DNA of 64,000 nucleotides from Nothopassalora personata. Taxonomy: Eukaryota > Ascomycota > Dothideomycetes > Mycosphaerellales > Mycosphaerellaceae. The notes beneath the pieces are model-generated. The model was not told the origin of the DNA. It worked only from the letters and a program-made list of their open reading frames with translations, and made no database searches. The stretch's first letter is position 1. Every line of letters starts with the position of its first letter. The stretch spans positions 5,022,001 to 5,086,000 of the forward strand of contig CM066287.1 in NCBI GenBank assembly GCA_033816765.1. Direction: 5' to 3'. Made by a program: the position numbers and the translations under genes. Positions 20,758-31,206 of this stretch are shown in pieces.

Positions 20758-23700
20758 TCACAGCCTCCCCTTATCTGGCCCAATCCAGTAGCCCGCAATC
20801 TCTGTCAAGACGTCACCCATGATCAACGGGCTGGCCATCAACCCGTGGCCTTCACCTTGCAACACGCGAAGTTCGCAGCCACCTTTCGCGGCTGGGTCTG
20901 CCCAACTCTCTTTGCTTTCGCGTGCGTCCATGCGCAGATTCAGTCCAAGAGCGCGTCGATTCATTTGCTCCGCCAGCCACTTCACATTGGCCAGAGGTAC
21001 TCGCTTGTCTTCCGAGCCATGATGTATAACGACCTCGCGCCCTACGTCAGTGTATCGAAATCCAACGTCCCGAGTGCGTTCCAAGCACACAACCAAGTCT
21101 GTCGCGGGATTACTGTCTCGTGTCGCCAAGTCCCATGTCCGCCGGGTCAACCGGCTGGTGTATTCTACTTTGCGCTCCCTATCGGCGTGCTCAGCCGCGC
21201 TCAGTCCAACGTTCGCATATGCCAGCCCGGGGTCCATTGGCGAAGCTGTGGCTGAGAGAATCAACGACCCTCGCTGAGGCGACTCGTCGTGTCCTTGCTC
21301 CTCCTTGACCGGGATTGGGAAGTTCTCCAAGGGATTAGTCTCCGGCATAAACTGGTCCATCATCATCATCATCGACTCGCGCCGGTTGTATTCAGGACGA
21401 TCGCGACATATCGACCGCTTCGGAAAGCTCACTGCTTCTGGTGCTCGTTGTGGCGGCGGGGACTTGGCTTGTGTCCTGGCAGTGCGCTTGCTTGCAGGCT
21501 TCAATGACGCCGAAGTCGCTGTCATGAAGGGAGAGTTGGCCGCCTTCAGCAACGGTGTCGGTAGAACGCGTAGGAATCGTTGACTCCGTGGGAGTGGATG
21601 GGCAGGGGCCGCCGAAGCTGTAGGATGTGAAATAGCTTCGAGCTGACTTGGCGGTATCCACGGCGCCAGGAGATGTATCTTGCCTTTCACAAGATGAGGC
21701 AGTATCAAAGCCGTGGCAAGGGCATAAATGGCTCCCGCAGAGTGAGCCAGTATGCTGAACTTGACAATTCCCAAGTGCTGGCAGACGGCCAGGACATCCT
21801 CAGGCCAGCTCAATGGTCCACTCTTATCGGACGATGGAAATGGCTCACTACCGCCCACGCCAGGACGATCCAGGGTAATGAGTCGTAGTCGCAGCGTTGT
21901 AGCCAGCTCGTCGAAGAAAGCAGTGACGTATCGCGTGAGTCCCATGCCTACACAAACAAACACTGCAGCACCCTCCGGATCGCCCACCTCCGAAAACGCA
22001 ATTGTGCGACCGGACGTGGCATTCTTCACAGTGCGACTCAACCTCGGAGCATCGAGGTATTCAAGGACAGCGTCCTCGATGCTGTCTCTTCGTTGCAGCT
22101 GCGCATCCTCCCCTGCAACGCGGCCGTTACGTGCATCACTCATTGACTTTCGCCGACCCTTTCGCCTTTCAAAATCCAGCGGTAAATCGGGATGGACTGT
22201 CCATCTGTGCTCCGGTGTTCTGTTTGCTTTCTTGGACAATTTCCCTTGCGGTGGGGCACCCAATGAGAGCTGATCTGGCGCCTTTACAGCAAAGGAGTAT
22301 GCGTTCTGTTCTGACGACGTTCTGCTTGGAGTAACTCTGCCAATACTTTGATGCTGTTCCCCACCATTCAGAGCGTCTACGGCTTGCGAGTAGGAATAGT
22401 CCAAGGGATAGTCCAAGGAGGGCGGCTGCACGAAGCTTTCTAATCTTGACGTAGTTGGGCGATGCTGCATGGACACCGGCCGCTTCACTTCCAACGCGTA
22501 CTTCACTTGGTTCCTGGACTCTGGGAGTTCATTGATAGTCCGCGCACCCTTCGTAAGCGTTCCGTTATCAGCTCGAGGCAGTTTGCCGCTCCGCTTTGAG
22601 CTTCGCGTCTTGGGCAGTTCCGGATACTCGATCGTGGCTCCATTGGCTGACTGACGCTGCCGAGTCGCTCGCTTTAGCTCGTCGCTTTGCGGGGCTGCCA
22701 GCTCATGAACCAGGGTGCCGTGTGCCTCACACTCTTCGTGGGGCGACTCGATAGATGATGAAAAAGTTTTCGTCTCCTGCATTCTTGACTTTCGCTGCAG
22801 TCTTAACTGTTTTATACGTTTGACGGTTTCATCGTCTTCATCCAGGTCCGCCCAGCTTGCGTCTGGAATAGTCTTTGAGCGCTTATAGGACATCTTTTCA
22901 GACTTGCTGGGAGTCACGGTATGCGTTTTCGACTTCTTGCCTTTGCGTTTGCCTGATGCCGGACTCTTACTTGACTGTAGTAATGAGGAAGTTCGGGTCG
23001 GAATCGAATCAGAAATCGGGCTTGGGGCTTTCACAAGCGGCGTACTTGCAGCTGCTAGCGAAGCCTCGGGAAATGGTTTGCGCACAGTACTGCTACGAGT
23101 CCTGCGCACTTCGAGAGATTGGGTCGAAATGGGCGAGTCGGCAGGTGGATTCTTGTCCACTACGGCCACGTCTGCTGGGACTTCGTCAAAGACTGCTTCG
23201 TCCGTGGGCGTCTCGTTAATGATAGTGTCGTCTGTAAGAAATAGCCAGGGTTTCGGCGAAGGGGGCTGTGGTGGAGATCTGGCGATGATCCGCTCGGATA
23301 GCGACGTAGGTACTTTCTCGCGAAGACGTCTTTGATCCTGCAACAAGCCTTGACCGGACCGTAGCATCCCATGCGAACCCACACGACGCAGGCTTCGCCT
23401 TCCTGTCGAGCTCTCCAATTGATCGTCGCCAGCCGAACCCTGCCTGACCCAGCTCGCTGCGCTCAGCTTGTTCTTCGCGCTGCTTGTGCTTGTTGCCGAG
23501 AAAGAGCTCCGCCGTGAGCTGGGGTTGACCTTGAAGTGTGCGGTCGACGCGGTCGTGGTGAAGACAGCCGGTCGCTGCACTATCGTTCGGTGCGATAGGC
23601 CTGATGGCGGTCTGGATGTTGGTATCGTCGGCGGCAGTGCGGCACCGCTTACTCCCTCCTCGTCATCGAGCTGCAGGCTGTTCCCATACTCCACGCCAAA

Positions 23701-24051
23701 GCCCGGCGACGATGTGTTGCGGTGGATGGAGGCGCTGCTGGCGACCGAGTTCTTGGTGGAGTCTGGCCGCGACAGACGGCTGGCGCTGTCGGAGAATTGG
23801 TCGTTACGCTCGATGGCCGGCAGCGGTGTGAGTGTGTCGAGGGCGAGTGAGTCCAGGATGGACGATATGACCTGGGGATTGGCGGCTTTGGCTTTGACGC
23901 GGTTAGCGGAGCGTTTGGGTGGTGGTCTACCTTGGGTCGAGATGGAGGATGATTCGGCCCTGGAGTCGGGTTGGTGCACGCTGACCCATGGTTCAGATGC
24001 CACCACACGCTGCGGGGCGGCCATAGACGGTTGTGTGAGGTCGACATCCAT
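20758..24051 (-). CDS. Large protein with C-terminal alpha/beta-hydrolase domain
   Basis: Single exon. The first in-frame ATG is at 24051, giving 1097 aa; the open frame continues upstream only through a TTG. Residues 1 to about 650 are low-complexity, rich in Ser, Arg and Lys, with no domain I recognise. The hydrolase begins at RTIAFSEVGDPEGAAVFVCVG. The strand-order motifs are TLDRPGVGGSEP (oxyanion region), the nucleophile elbow LAHSAGA with Ser at about 771, an Asp at about 1015 in HHGSEDKRVP, and a His at about 1069 in GEGHGLM. A roughly 190-residue insert sits between the nucleophile and the Asp. The catalytic triad looks complete, so an active esterase or lipase-like enzyme is plausible. 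Substrate unknown. The disordered N-terminus suggests regulation or scaffolding. Confidence 0.82.
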   Translation of the reverse strand: MDVDLTQPSMAAPQRVVASEPWVSVHQPDSRAESSSISTQGRPPPKRSANRVKAKAANPQVISSILDSLALDTLTPLPAIERNDQFSDSASRLSRPDSTKNSVASSASIHRNTSSPGFGVEYGNSLQLDDEEGVSGAALPPTIPTSRPPSGLSHRTIVQRPAVFTTTASTAHFKVNPSSRRSSFSATSTSSAKNKLSAASWVRQGSAGDDQLESSTGRRSLRRVGSHGMLRSGQGLLQDQRRLREKVPTSLSERIIARSPPQPPSPKPWLFLTDDTIINETPTDEAVFDEVPADVAVVDKNPPADSPISTQSLEVRRTRSSTVRKPFPEASLAAASTPLVKAPSPISDSIPTRTSSLLQSSKSPASGKRKGKKSKTHTVTPSKSEKMSYKRSKTIPDASWADLDEDDETVKRIKQLRLQRKSRMQETKTFSSSIESPHEECEAHGTLVHELAAPQSDELKRATRQRQSANGATIEYPELPKTRSSKRSGKLPRADNGTLTKGARTINELPESRNQVKYALEVKRPVSMQHRPTTSRLESFVQPPSLDYPLDYSYSQAVDALNGGEQHQSIGRVTPSRTSSEQNAYSFAVKAPDQLSLGAPPQGKLSKKANRTPEHRWTVHPDLPLDFERRKGRRKSMSDARNGRVAGEDAQLQRRDSIEDAVLEYLDAPRLSRTVKNATSGRTIAFSEVGDPEGAAVFVCVGMGLTRYVTAFFDELATTLRLRLITLDRPGVGGSEPFPSSDKSGPLSWPEDVLAVCQHLGIVKFSILAHSAGAIYALATALILPHLVKGKIHLLAPWIPPSQLEAISHPTASAAPAHPLPRSQRFLRVLPTPLLKAANSPFMTATSASLKPASKRTARTQAKSPPPQRAPEAVSFPKRSICRDRPEYNRRESMMMMMDQFMPETNPLENFPIPVKEEQGHDESPQRGSLILSATASPMDPGLAYANVGLSAAEHADRERKVEYTSRLTRRTWDLATRDSNPATDLVVCLERTRDVGFRYTDVGREVVIHHGSEDKRVPLANVKWLAEQMNRRALGLNLRMDARESKESWADPAAKGGCELRVLQGEGHGLMASPLIMGDVLTEIAGYWIGPDKGRL

Positions 24052-24617
24052 CTTGCGCCGTACGCACTGTAGCCCCGTTGACGACTTAGTCGCGCGCAAC
24101 TATTGGAAGTTTCGCTCTACTGCAATATATCCCCTGCGGCCTGACCATCTCTGCGCAATGCGAAACGTCGCGTTTGCCGGCGCGTGGTCAACGTTGCGTG
24201 TGCGACTGTTGCAGATCAGCCGCTGTATTGCGCTTGTGGTCGGCGGCCAGGCTGCCTCAAGAGCGTCGCGATGCGGGCAGGAATAATAAGAATGTATCTA
24301 CCTCGATGCATCCCTCATTCGTCAGTCCATCTGCGCGTTAGTTTGGTTACAAGGCCGGACGATCGAACTCTACCAGCGGGACGAGGCGAGCAAGGGAAGA
24401 AGAAGATTCATCAGGAGATGAGCAAGGGTACCATGTCCGCCTAGTCCACATCGTGTGGAGATCTATTCCTATCCGCATGATTCGTACACCGCGCCGCTCA
24501 TCACAACTGCTTTTCAGCTGCTCCTTGTAGACTGTAGAACACACAATCGACAACGATGCACTTAGAGCATCTCCATGAGTGTTTCAACGCTACAACGTCC
24601 AATTCGCCACATCTTTC
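24052..24617. other. Intergenic, upstream of the hydrolase
   Basis: Promoter side of the hydrolase gene up to the Tc1-like element. Only short frames. Nothing else seen. Confidence 0.45.
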
Positions 24618-24689
24618 CGTGGTCAGGCAATAATTATATCAACCCCTGCTAGCGTGGATCCTTCTTCTAACCCGATATATCGATATATA
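24618..24689 (+). repeat. Left terminal inverted repeat of the Tc1 relic
   Basis: Matches the reverse complement of 25028-25099 over 72 bp with about nine mismatches. Confidence 0.85.
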
Positions 24690-24861
24690 TGGGTAACAGT
24701 CTCCTGTATGGACTCTGTCAACACACTCACACACACGCGTCTAGTACTATATACCATACCTATTTTACTGCACCGTTATTCTGACTAAAGGCCGCCTAAT
24801 CACACCCTTCGAGAAGGGCCAGGTATGGGCTCTTCATAGGATTGGGCTTCACTTTTCAACT

Positions 24862-24999
24862 ACAAAGGCTGAAGTGGTTGCAGCAATTCAAACTGAGTGG
24901 GAAAGACTGACTACAGCTGATATATTGAGGGTTTGTCAAAGTATGAGAGAGAGGTTTAAAGCAGTTATTAAAGCAGAGGGTGGTCATACCAGGTTGTAG
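24862..24999 (+). pseudogene. Transposase C-terminal remnant
   Basis: 46 codons including stop. The closing motif with SM-x-x-R-x-x-AVI-x-A-x-GGHT is the typical end of DDE_3 transposases. The frame is not open to an upstream start and the catalytic core is absent. Confidence 0.8.
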
Positions 25000-25027
25000 A
25001 TACAGTACAGTACAGCAGGTTGTTTTC

Positions 25028-25099
25028 TATATATCGATACCTCGGGTTAGATAAAGGATCCACCCTAGCAGGGGTTAATATGATTATTGCCTGACCCTG
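25028..25099 (-). repeat. Right terminal inverted repeat of the Tc1 relic
   Basis: Partner of 24618-24689; see that entry. It is followed directly by TA. Confidence 0.85.
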
Positions 25100-25657
25100 T
25101 AGTGTAGCACAATCAAAACCAACCACAATGACGGCCTCCAGCGAGCCGGGCCAGACCATACAACTTAACAACCACGGCAGTTAAGCTTCCGCGTTACTTT
25201 GTTATCGTGCTGACGCCTACACCGAAACTTGTCCCGAACCGGCTTCTTAAGAACGGCATGCCGGGACTAGAGAAGCCGAACGCCAGATTGCTCCAGCCTC
25301 CTCGTAGAACGGGTGGCTGCAGCTGTTTTGTGCAAACACTTGTGCAACACTTACGAAGCCTAGTCGCTCGCTTCAGCTCTGTGCCGCTTTCTGCATGTGG
25401 TCTTGCTTGCCTGCAGGAAGGCACAGGAAGTATTTGACCAATCTCATCTATCGGGTAATTTCAGCTGAAGTTGTTGCCGCATCCCTGTTCAGAGTCCGGT
25501 CCATTGAAGGTATCCTCAATTCGAGCGATTGCCTGTTCATACATGAAAATGTGCTCTATCCGAGCTGTCGTTGATCCCCTGCATCCAACCACCTCTAATC
25601 CAACTGATCCACCGCCCAACGCTCGCTCAAACGCACGCCATATTAGACACTATCCTG
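25100..25657. other. Intergenic
   Basis: 3' flank of the bZIP gene. Short overlapping frames only. Nothing recognised. Confidence 0.45.
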
Positions 25658-26554
25658 CTACTTTCCAGTCAGTGACGTTGGGAAAAGCCTTTCCCCACGT
25701 CGACTTCTCCAAGCATTCGTAGCTGCCAGAAGGTCGTCGCAGCCTTGGAGGAGTTGTGAAAATCGTCGGACCCACAGCTCCGATAGCTCCCAGCTGGCAA
25801 GCTGTTCCTGTGAGCTCCAGACGACCATCCCACCTCTCATCCATTGACCTTGGACATTCGTGAGCGCGCCCGAGGCTCTGAGATCATTCACAAATGAAGC
25901 AGCATCCAGCTGTCGAGTTGCAATCGCGCGCAGAATGTTATATCGCAACCGAGGGTGAGGTATGGTGTCGATAATGGGATCATGCTGCACTTGATACTGC
26001 AGCTGGACAGGCTGCAGTGCTGCTGTCAGTTCACTCTTAGCAGGACGTGGCGTGACTACCGGGGTGGCACTCTGCAAAGCGCCAGGGTCGATGCCAATTG
26101 CTGTGGCATTGGCCGCTGCCGCTGCGAGGAGGTTGCGATTGATGAGACGTGCCAATTCGTCCCAAACTCGACCTGTTGATGGATCGGCTAGACCCTGGGG
26201 CTGACTGCTCGAAGGTACGGAGGTTGTTTGACTCTCTGCTGATGATGACTGTGGTCCGTCCTCCTCATCTGCCGCCGGAGACTCGTCATCTCCAGGCTCG
26301 GATGATGGTTCACTTGAAGCAGCCCTTGCCTTATACAGTCTCGGCGACTCTCCTGCTCGTTGCCGCTGGCGAAAGGCACGCTGGTTCAAGCGGTTTTGTA
26401 TACGCCTTCTTTCGTGAGGATCATTCTTGCCTCGCCAGTTCTCGTTCGTAACGGAGCATATCCGTATGTTCGGATCGGCCGGTGGACTTTGAGACATGTA
26501 GTAATCCCTCGAGTAGTCATGCATCGTAGTATACTCGCGCTTGATATGCATCAT
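25658..26554 (-). CDS. bZIP-type transcription factor with DUF3425 domain
   Basis: 298 aa from the ATG at 26554 as a single exon. The basic region DPHERRRIQNRLNQRAFRQRQR (about 46-67) is the fungal bZIP DNA-binding helix, followed by only a weak, short zipper, as usual for this family. A Ser/Glu-rich linker leads to the C-terminal DUF3425 domain: HDPIIDTIPHPRLRYNILRA, QWMRGGMVVW and a closing WELSELWVRRF block. Such factors bind DNA as dimers and many regulate stress or secondary metabolism genes, but its targets are unknown. The N-terminus may be longer if an intron precedes the ATG; nothing upstream makes this necessary. Confidence 0.85.
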   Translation of the reverse strand: MMHIKREYTTMHDYSRDYYMSQSPPADPNIRICSVTNENWRGKNDPHERRRIQNRLNQRAFRQRQRAGESPRLYKARAASSEPSSEPGDDESPAADEEDGPQSSSAESQTTSVPSSSQPQGLADPSTGRVWDELARLINRNLLAAAAANATAIGIDPGALQSATPVVTPRPAKSELTAALQPVQLQYQVQHDPIIDTIPHPRLRYNILRAIATRQLDAASFVNDLRASGALTNVQGQWMRGGMVVWSSQEQLASWELSELWVRRFSQLLQGCDDLLAATNAWRSRRGERLFPTSLTGK

Positions 26555-27511
26555 CGCGTCGTGGCAAAACCTTACTGTAAATACCTATAGGTTAAGATCA
26601 ATGATGTGGCAAAAGCAGGTGAGTATGCCACCGAGGAAGAAGATTACGGACAGCCTATGTCATCTCGAGCCAGAGGGTATGGCCAACGAGGTCGGTCCTG
26701 AGTCATCTGCATCATCTGCATACTTGTTGACTGTTCGAGGCGCTTGCAAATACGACGTACGCAACCACTAGCGAACGACAAGGACGAGTACTGCCACGGG
26801 CGGCACTCGTCTTACATGTCGCAGGCTCGGCCGTGCATTCCGAATCGCCCAGTGTGGTCTATTGCAGGCGTGTGAAGCGCTGTCCGGTGGTTGCTGCAGC
26901 GCAGGATGCACCGTGTGCATACCTTAGACCTTAGAGTCTCTCTATTCTTGCAAACAACGCACGATTTGGCTTCGATGACCTTCCGCTGGCCGGGTGCCGA
27001 CGCTCGGCTGCATGATCAGAAATGATCAGAAATCCCAATTATGGGCATTGACCTCAGCCCTGTGGCTCGCGTACCGTGACGAGTACCTTATTCCTTGCTG
27101 AGCTAAGTCCCGCATCAGCAATGGAAGCTGGAAGCTGGAAGCTGGAAGCAGCGGGCACGGCGGCCTTCGCTCGACAGCTCGCCTTGGACGGCATCCTTTC
27201 GGGAAAAGCAATTCAAGGGCTGTGATGGCCGAAGTGATGACTGTGATGCCGCAGCGTACCTGATGCTGCCTTCCTGGAGTGGTCGGTGAATGTAACATCC
27301 CGAAATCAGAGTGCTGACTTTGGTGGCATCATCACGCTCGGACGTACGTCACTGGCATTCTTCGTCTTCGGTTGCTCGCTCGGACTTCTCGTCAACAGCT
27401 AATGCTGATTATGCACGCCGCGTCTATGCCACTTCGCCGTACCGTTTGATCGCGCTGCATTGTGCCTCAGCTGAACTCCACGCCCTGTCTTGGCCTGACA
27501 TCTCGCCTACA
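26555..27511. other. Intergenic between divergent genes
   Basis: Promoter region of the bZIP factor (minus) and the desaturase-like gene (plus). A 7-bp unit GGAAGCT is repeated four times in tandem at 27123-27150. No gene recognised. Confidence 0.5.
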
Positions 27512-28812
27512 ATGTCTGCCCTGTCATCGATCCGCGACACGCTTCGGGATAAAGTACTGTACAACGATGGGTACTTTCACGGCAGGACATTTGCCCTACC
27601 GCGAAGCTCCTCCGCCGTGTCTAGCACTGTCATGAGCAAGGTCACCAGCTTCGTCACTTGACCGCTACCGCTCCTGTCGTTCCTGGCCCTCCCTCTGTAT
27701 GGCGGATCATCGACTACGGCGAGCTTGTTCTTCTTCTATGCAACATGGAGCATTCTGGTCATGAGGTCGGTGTTCCAGAAGAAAATGATCTCATAGCATC
27801 AGCTCATGCATGCAGTCACGATCCGATCACCCTCGAGATGGGTGGCACGTTTGCCATTCGACTCTTCTGCTTTGTCACCCCAGCTCTTGCCTTCCTTCTT
27901 GGGGATATCATGACTCCAAGCCTCAGCAAGAGACTCAAGGCGCGTGGTGGCAAGTTCCAGCCAGACCAGCTCGGTCGTGACAGTCTCTTCATGGTAGTCG
28001 GTGTATCCCTGGGCAATGTCTCACTCGCCATCGCGCTTCAGGCAATACTCGAGCAGGTCTGTACAGGTGCCTTGCACATGCGCAGCTTGCTGAAGGTGAC
28101 GTCCATGGTTCCCTTGCCACTCAACATCCTTGCAGATCTCTTGAAAGGTTTTGTCATTCGTGGCATCGTTCATTACGCCGTGCACCGCTGGCTTTTGCAC
28201 ACGTGTGATACCGTTCTGAAGAGATGGCACTTTAGCTGGCAACACTCCTTGAGAGTTCCATTCAGCCTGGTCGCGGCGTACGACCACCCGGTCTGCTTCC
28301 TGTTGGCAAGTTGGCTGCCAACATACCTTCCTGCCGCGTTGTTGCGACGGCCCGTGCTGACATGGCACATATTCCTCGTACTGACCAGTCTTGAGCAACT
28401 CTTCGTGTTCTTAGGGTATGCGGTGCTCCCATCAACAATCCTTCGTGCGGGCATGGCTCGCAGGATGGAGGCGCACTTCGAATCTGTTCAGACGGGTCGA
28501 CAGACGGGAAGTTTTGGCCACCTAGGTTTGACCGACTTCTTGCTAGGCACGAGCTGCAAATGCGGCAGCACGCTTCTGGACGATGTTCAAGACGAAGCGG
28601 AGAAGCAAGCATTACAGGAGCGCGTCAACGAAGCCGTGCATGTGGCGATGAAAAGCATGAATGGAAAGAAGAGTCAAGGACGGAAAGGCAAGGAAGACGA
28701 CGATAGCACCCACGAGTCGGGCGCGGATGCATCAGGTGAGGTTGACCGAGCTGCAGACCCAAGTCACGCTCAGCAACGCCGCGGTGGGAGGAGAAAGGGC
28801 ACCAGTCGCTGA
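27512..28812 (+). CDS. Fatty-acid-hydroxylase/sterol-desaturase-like protein, 5' end disputed
   Basis: The main exon runs to the TGA at 28810-28812. It encodes a multi-pass membrane protein with His-box motifs (HYAVHRWLLH, WHFSWQHS, AAYDHP), GHLGLTDFLLGT, and a Lys/Gly-rich tail. These motifs suggest a di-iron enzyme of the sterol desaturase/fatty acid hydroxylase superfamily in the ER, though the last His clusters are weak. Model 1: exon from ATG 27512 in frame 2, then a 50-nt intron 27765-27814 (GTCGGT...TGCAG) into frame 1, giving a good TM segment (LPLLSFLALPLYGG...FFFYATWSILVM-SHDP). It needs the in-frame TGA at 27659-27661 to be read or corrected. Model 2: an intron from 27639 (AAG|GTCACC) to CGGCGAG avoids the stop but deletes that TM segment. 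Either the stop is a mutation or the annotation must sacrifice conserved sequence. Confidence 0.65.
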
Positions 28813-29883
28813 CAAGGCATCATTATGTGAGTCTGATCAGACAAGCTGCGAGTACCTTGGCGTTTGGTGTGACTTTTACTCGAGTTACCCTTTATGTTTT
28901 GCGGTTCAAGCAGTGCTGCTAGACTAAGCCAAGGATAGCTTTCCAGCTGTGTAGTTGCGTATGGCAATGGTGTCAATCGAAAGTCGTCCTTTTACCTTCA
29001 TATGTATGTATCCTCGGACATCTCCTAGCCAAGCCAACCTCGTTCATCGCTGGAAGCAGTAGCCATCTTGACTGACTGTCAGCCGAGCGACATGAGATTG
29101 ACGCTGTACTTTTAACGCAGGCCCGTTATGCTCCTCTTAGGCTGTACTGATAGCTTGTTGACCAAAACCCAGTATAAAAGCGTGAGAGTAAGTGCAAAGC
29201 ACGATACAACACCATCGGATCGCAATGATGAGGGCGGTATCCGATCCTTGCTGCGGTCTTCGTTACGGACAGGTGGTTTCCGACCGAGCTCTCGTAGACA
29301 GTGTTTGCGATGACCAGTCAGGAATTACCAACGGTTACACGATACTCAGCTGACCCGAGCATTCACTAAGCCACCGTGCACTTTTGTTTAGCAATGGGTG
29401 CCCGGTCATCTATGGCATTTACGCTTAGCCCAACAACCAGCACGACAGGAATATGTACATGGAAAGACCAAAACAGTGTCGACGACCGGCTCCATTGACA
29501 ACAGACCCTTGATTTTGCGAACATATCGAACGGCCAGTGTGGCGAGTAGGGGCGGTTTGTGCTTGCATGCATGCAGGCCCACCACCATTGTGACAAAGCA
29601 CTCCACACTCGATACTCGGAGCACTCTGCCGGCACTAAGACCACAGTGGAGAAGGAGGAAGCTTATGTACATTGACAGGCTTGATCATTCATGCAGTCCA
29701 GGCTCGGGACCACTCGATGTGTCCTCTGATGTGGCCATCGATCATCTCTGACCATGCTCCACCTTGGCTTACGCGAGCTGCTCTCGTGCACTTCACCTGA
29801 GGGAAGACCTGTGGATACACATCTTCCATTCCGTGACCGAGGGGTATACGACTCTATTGAACCCTGCTGCTAGGTTTGCAGCC
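28813..29883. other. Intergenic between convergent genes
   Basis: About 1.1 kb with only short frames (under 120 codons) and no motif. A TATA-like TATAAAA occurs at about 29172, but no gene follows it convincingly. Confidence 0.45.
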
Positions 29884-31206
29884 TCAAGCTGAGCACATCT
29901 CCTGCACCCCTCGTGGGCCACGTTCGACAGAAGGGCGACTATCCCTTATGCCAGCTCCAAGCGCCAACACATTGCAACGCCTACCACTGAATCGATAATT
30001 GACAGCTTCCAGGACCATTGGCAGGTCAAGAGGCATCTGGTCGTAGTAAAGCATGAGCAGCTTGGAAGCATCCTCGCTAACATATCGCGGCCATAGCTTC
30101 TTGAGGAGATAGACGGCAGGCGACTGACCATCTATGTCGATATCTCGACTATGCAGCCTCCGCGCGACGGAGAGTAAGAACATTATTATCACCATCTGGT
30201 CGGACGGTATCTTCCTCAAGAGCTTCGAAACATTCTTCCACAATTTCGGTTGCTTCTCAGGGTGGTTCTTGGCTTGTGCAATCTTCTGGTAGATAGCCCA
30301 ACTGCGTATGTGGTCAGTGCGGCGCCACATGTTGATGGCGAAGATAGGACCAACTTACGCAGGACGCTCAGGTACTACGGGAAGATTGGCGCCGTCTAGA
30401 CTGGATCGTAATGCAACAATGATAGCCTCTATGCTGCATGTGTACAATATCTGCATGGCTTCTTCTGCCGAAGCTGCATTAGCGAGGCTTTCTCGCAACG
30501 AGCATGCTTGATCGTACAGCGCAGGATCTGTCGACGTAACCTTTCCGTTCGCAAGACGCGCAGGGAGTCTCGCCGTCAGTAGCATGGTCCCGCACATTGC
30601 GACAGCTGGAGGTATAGCAGCTGTGAATGACGGGCGCCAGTACCCATTATATTCTCGAGCGAACATCTCCACTTCTGCCGATTCGGCGGGCAAGTCGCGT
30701 GGATTCGAAGATACCTTTGATATGGTCGAAGTTGCTCTCGATTCGCTACATCGCACAGCATCCGCACGAAATGGCCTTCCTAATCCTTTATCTGCGCCTC
30801 TGTCGTATGGTAATTGCTTTTCATCAAAGTCCGGGATGTCTTCTGCCAATGTCGCCAGAGCAAGCGTTGCATCGAGCGCGCTATCATACGGTTCAGCAGG
30901 TTCTTTGTGGGCGAAGGGCCGATGCAATGACGAGCCAGGAAGCTCATATGTGTTGGAGTAGGCAGAAGATCGCGTAGACACTGATGATGCAGTACTGGTC
31001 GAGACAGACCATCTAGTCGTGCAAGTGGATCGTCTTCCGCTAGAGGCGTTCGAATCCGTTATACTAGCGCTTCTCGACAGCCATGATGGCTTCCACTTCG
31101 TGCTCAACGACCTGATGCTCCTTGATGACGAAGCAGAAGATACAGGACCGCTGGCCCGTGAGTCCACCCGCTGTGACCAACTATCTGCTGTTGTGGACGT
31201 CTCCAT
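29884..31206 (-). CDS. Hypothetical protein, Ser-rich N-terminus
   Basis: Two exons on the minus strand, 31206-30359 and 30301-29884, with a 57-nt intron (GTAAGT...ACGCAG), giving 421 aa. The start METSTTADSW at 31206 is chosen over the longer open frame because the upstream residues look untranslated. Residues 1-130 are extremely rich in Ser, Thr and Arg and probably disordered. The second half is helical and more ordered: FAREYNGYWRPSF, MLLTARLPARLANG, WAIYQKIAQAKNHPE and KLLRKIPSDQMVIIMFLLS, and it ends with YDQMPLDLPMVLEAVNYRF. I do not recognise the family. The splice is well supported by phase and motif spacing. Confidence 0.7.

Larger units (their letters stand above)
24618..25099 (+). 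mobile_element. Dead Tc1/mariner (DDE_3) element with inverted ends
   Basis: About 482 bp bounded by 72-bp inverted terminal repeats (24618-24689 and 25028-25099) that differ at about nine positions. Both carry the core GGTCAGGCAATAAT. Between them, the frame ending at the TAG at 24997-24999 encodes only the C-terminal end of a Tc1-type transposase: KAEVVAAIQTEWERL followed by SMRERFKAVIKAEGGHTRL. The catalytic DDE residues and DNA-binding domain are gone. A TA follows the right end at 25100-25101; the left side reads TC, so the TA duplication is no longer clean. It is an internally deleted, non-autonomous relic. Confidence 0.85.

Noticed and set aside
23468..24286. 272-codon plus-strand open frame
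   Set aside because: Antisense shadow of the alpha/beta-hydrolase gene; the minus-strand frame is far longer and carries the motifs.
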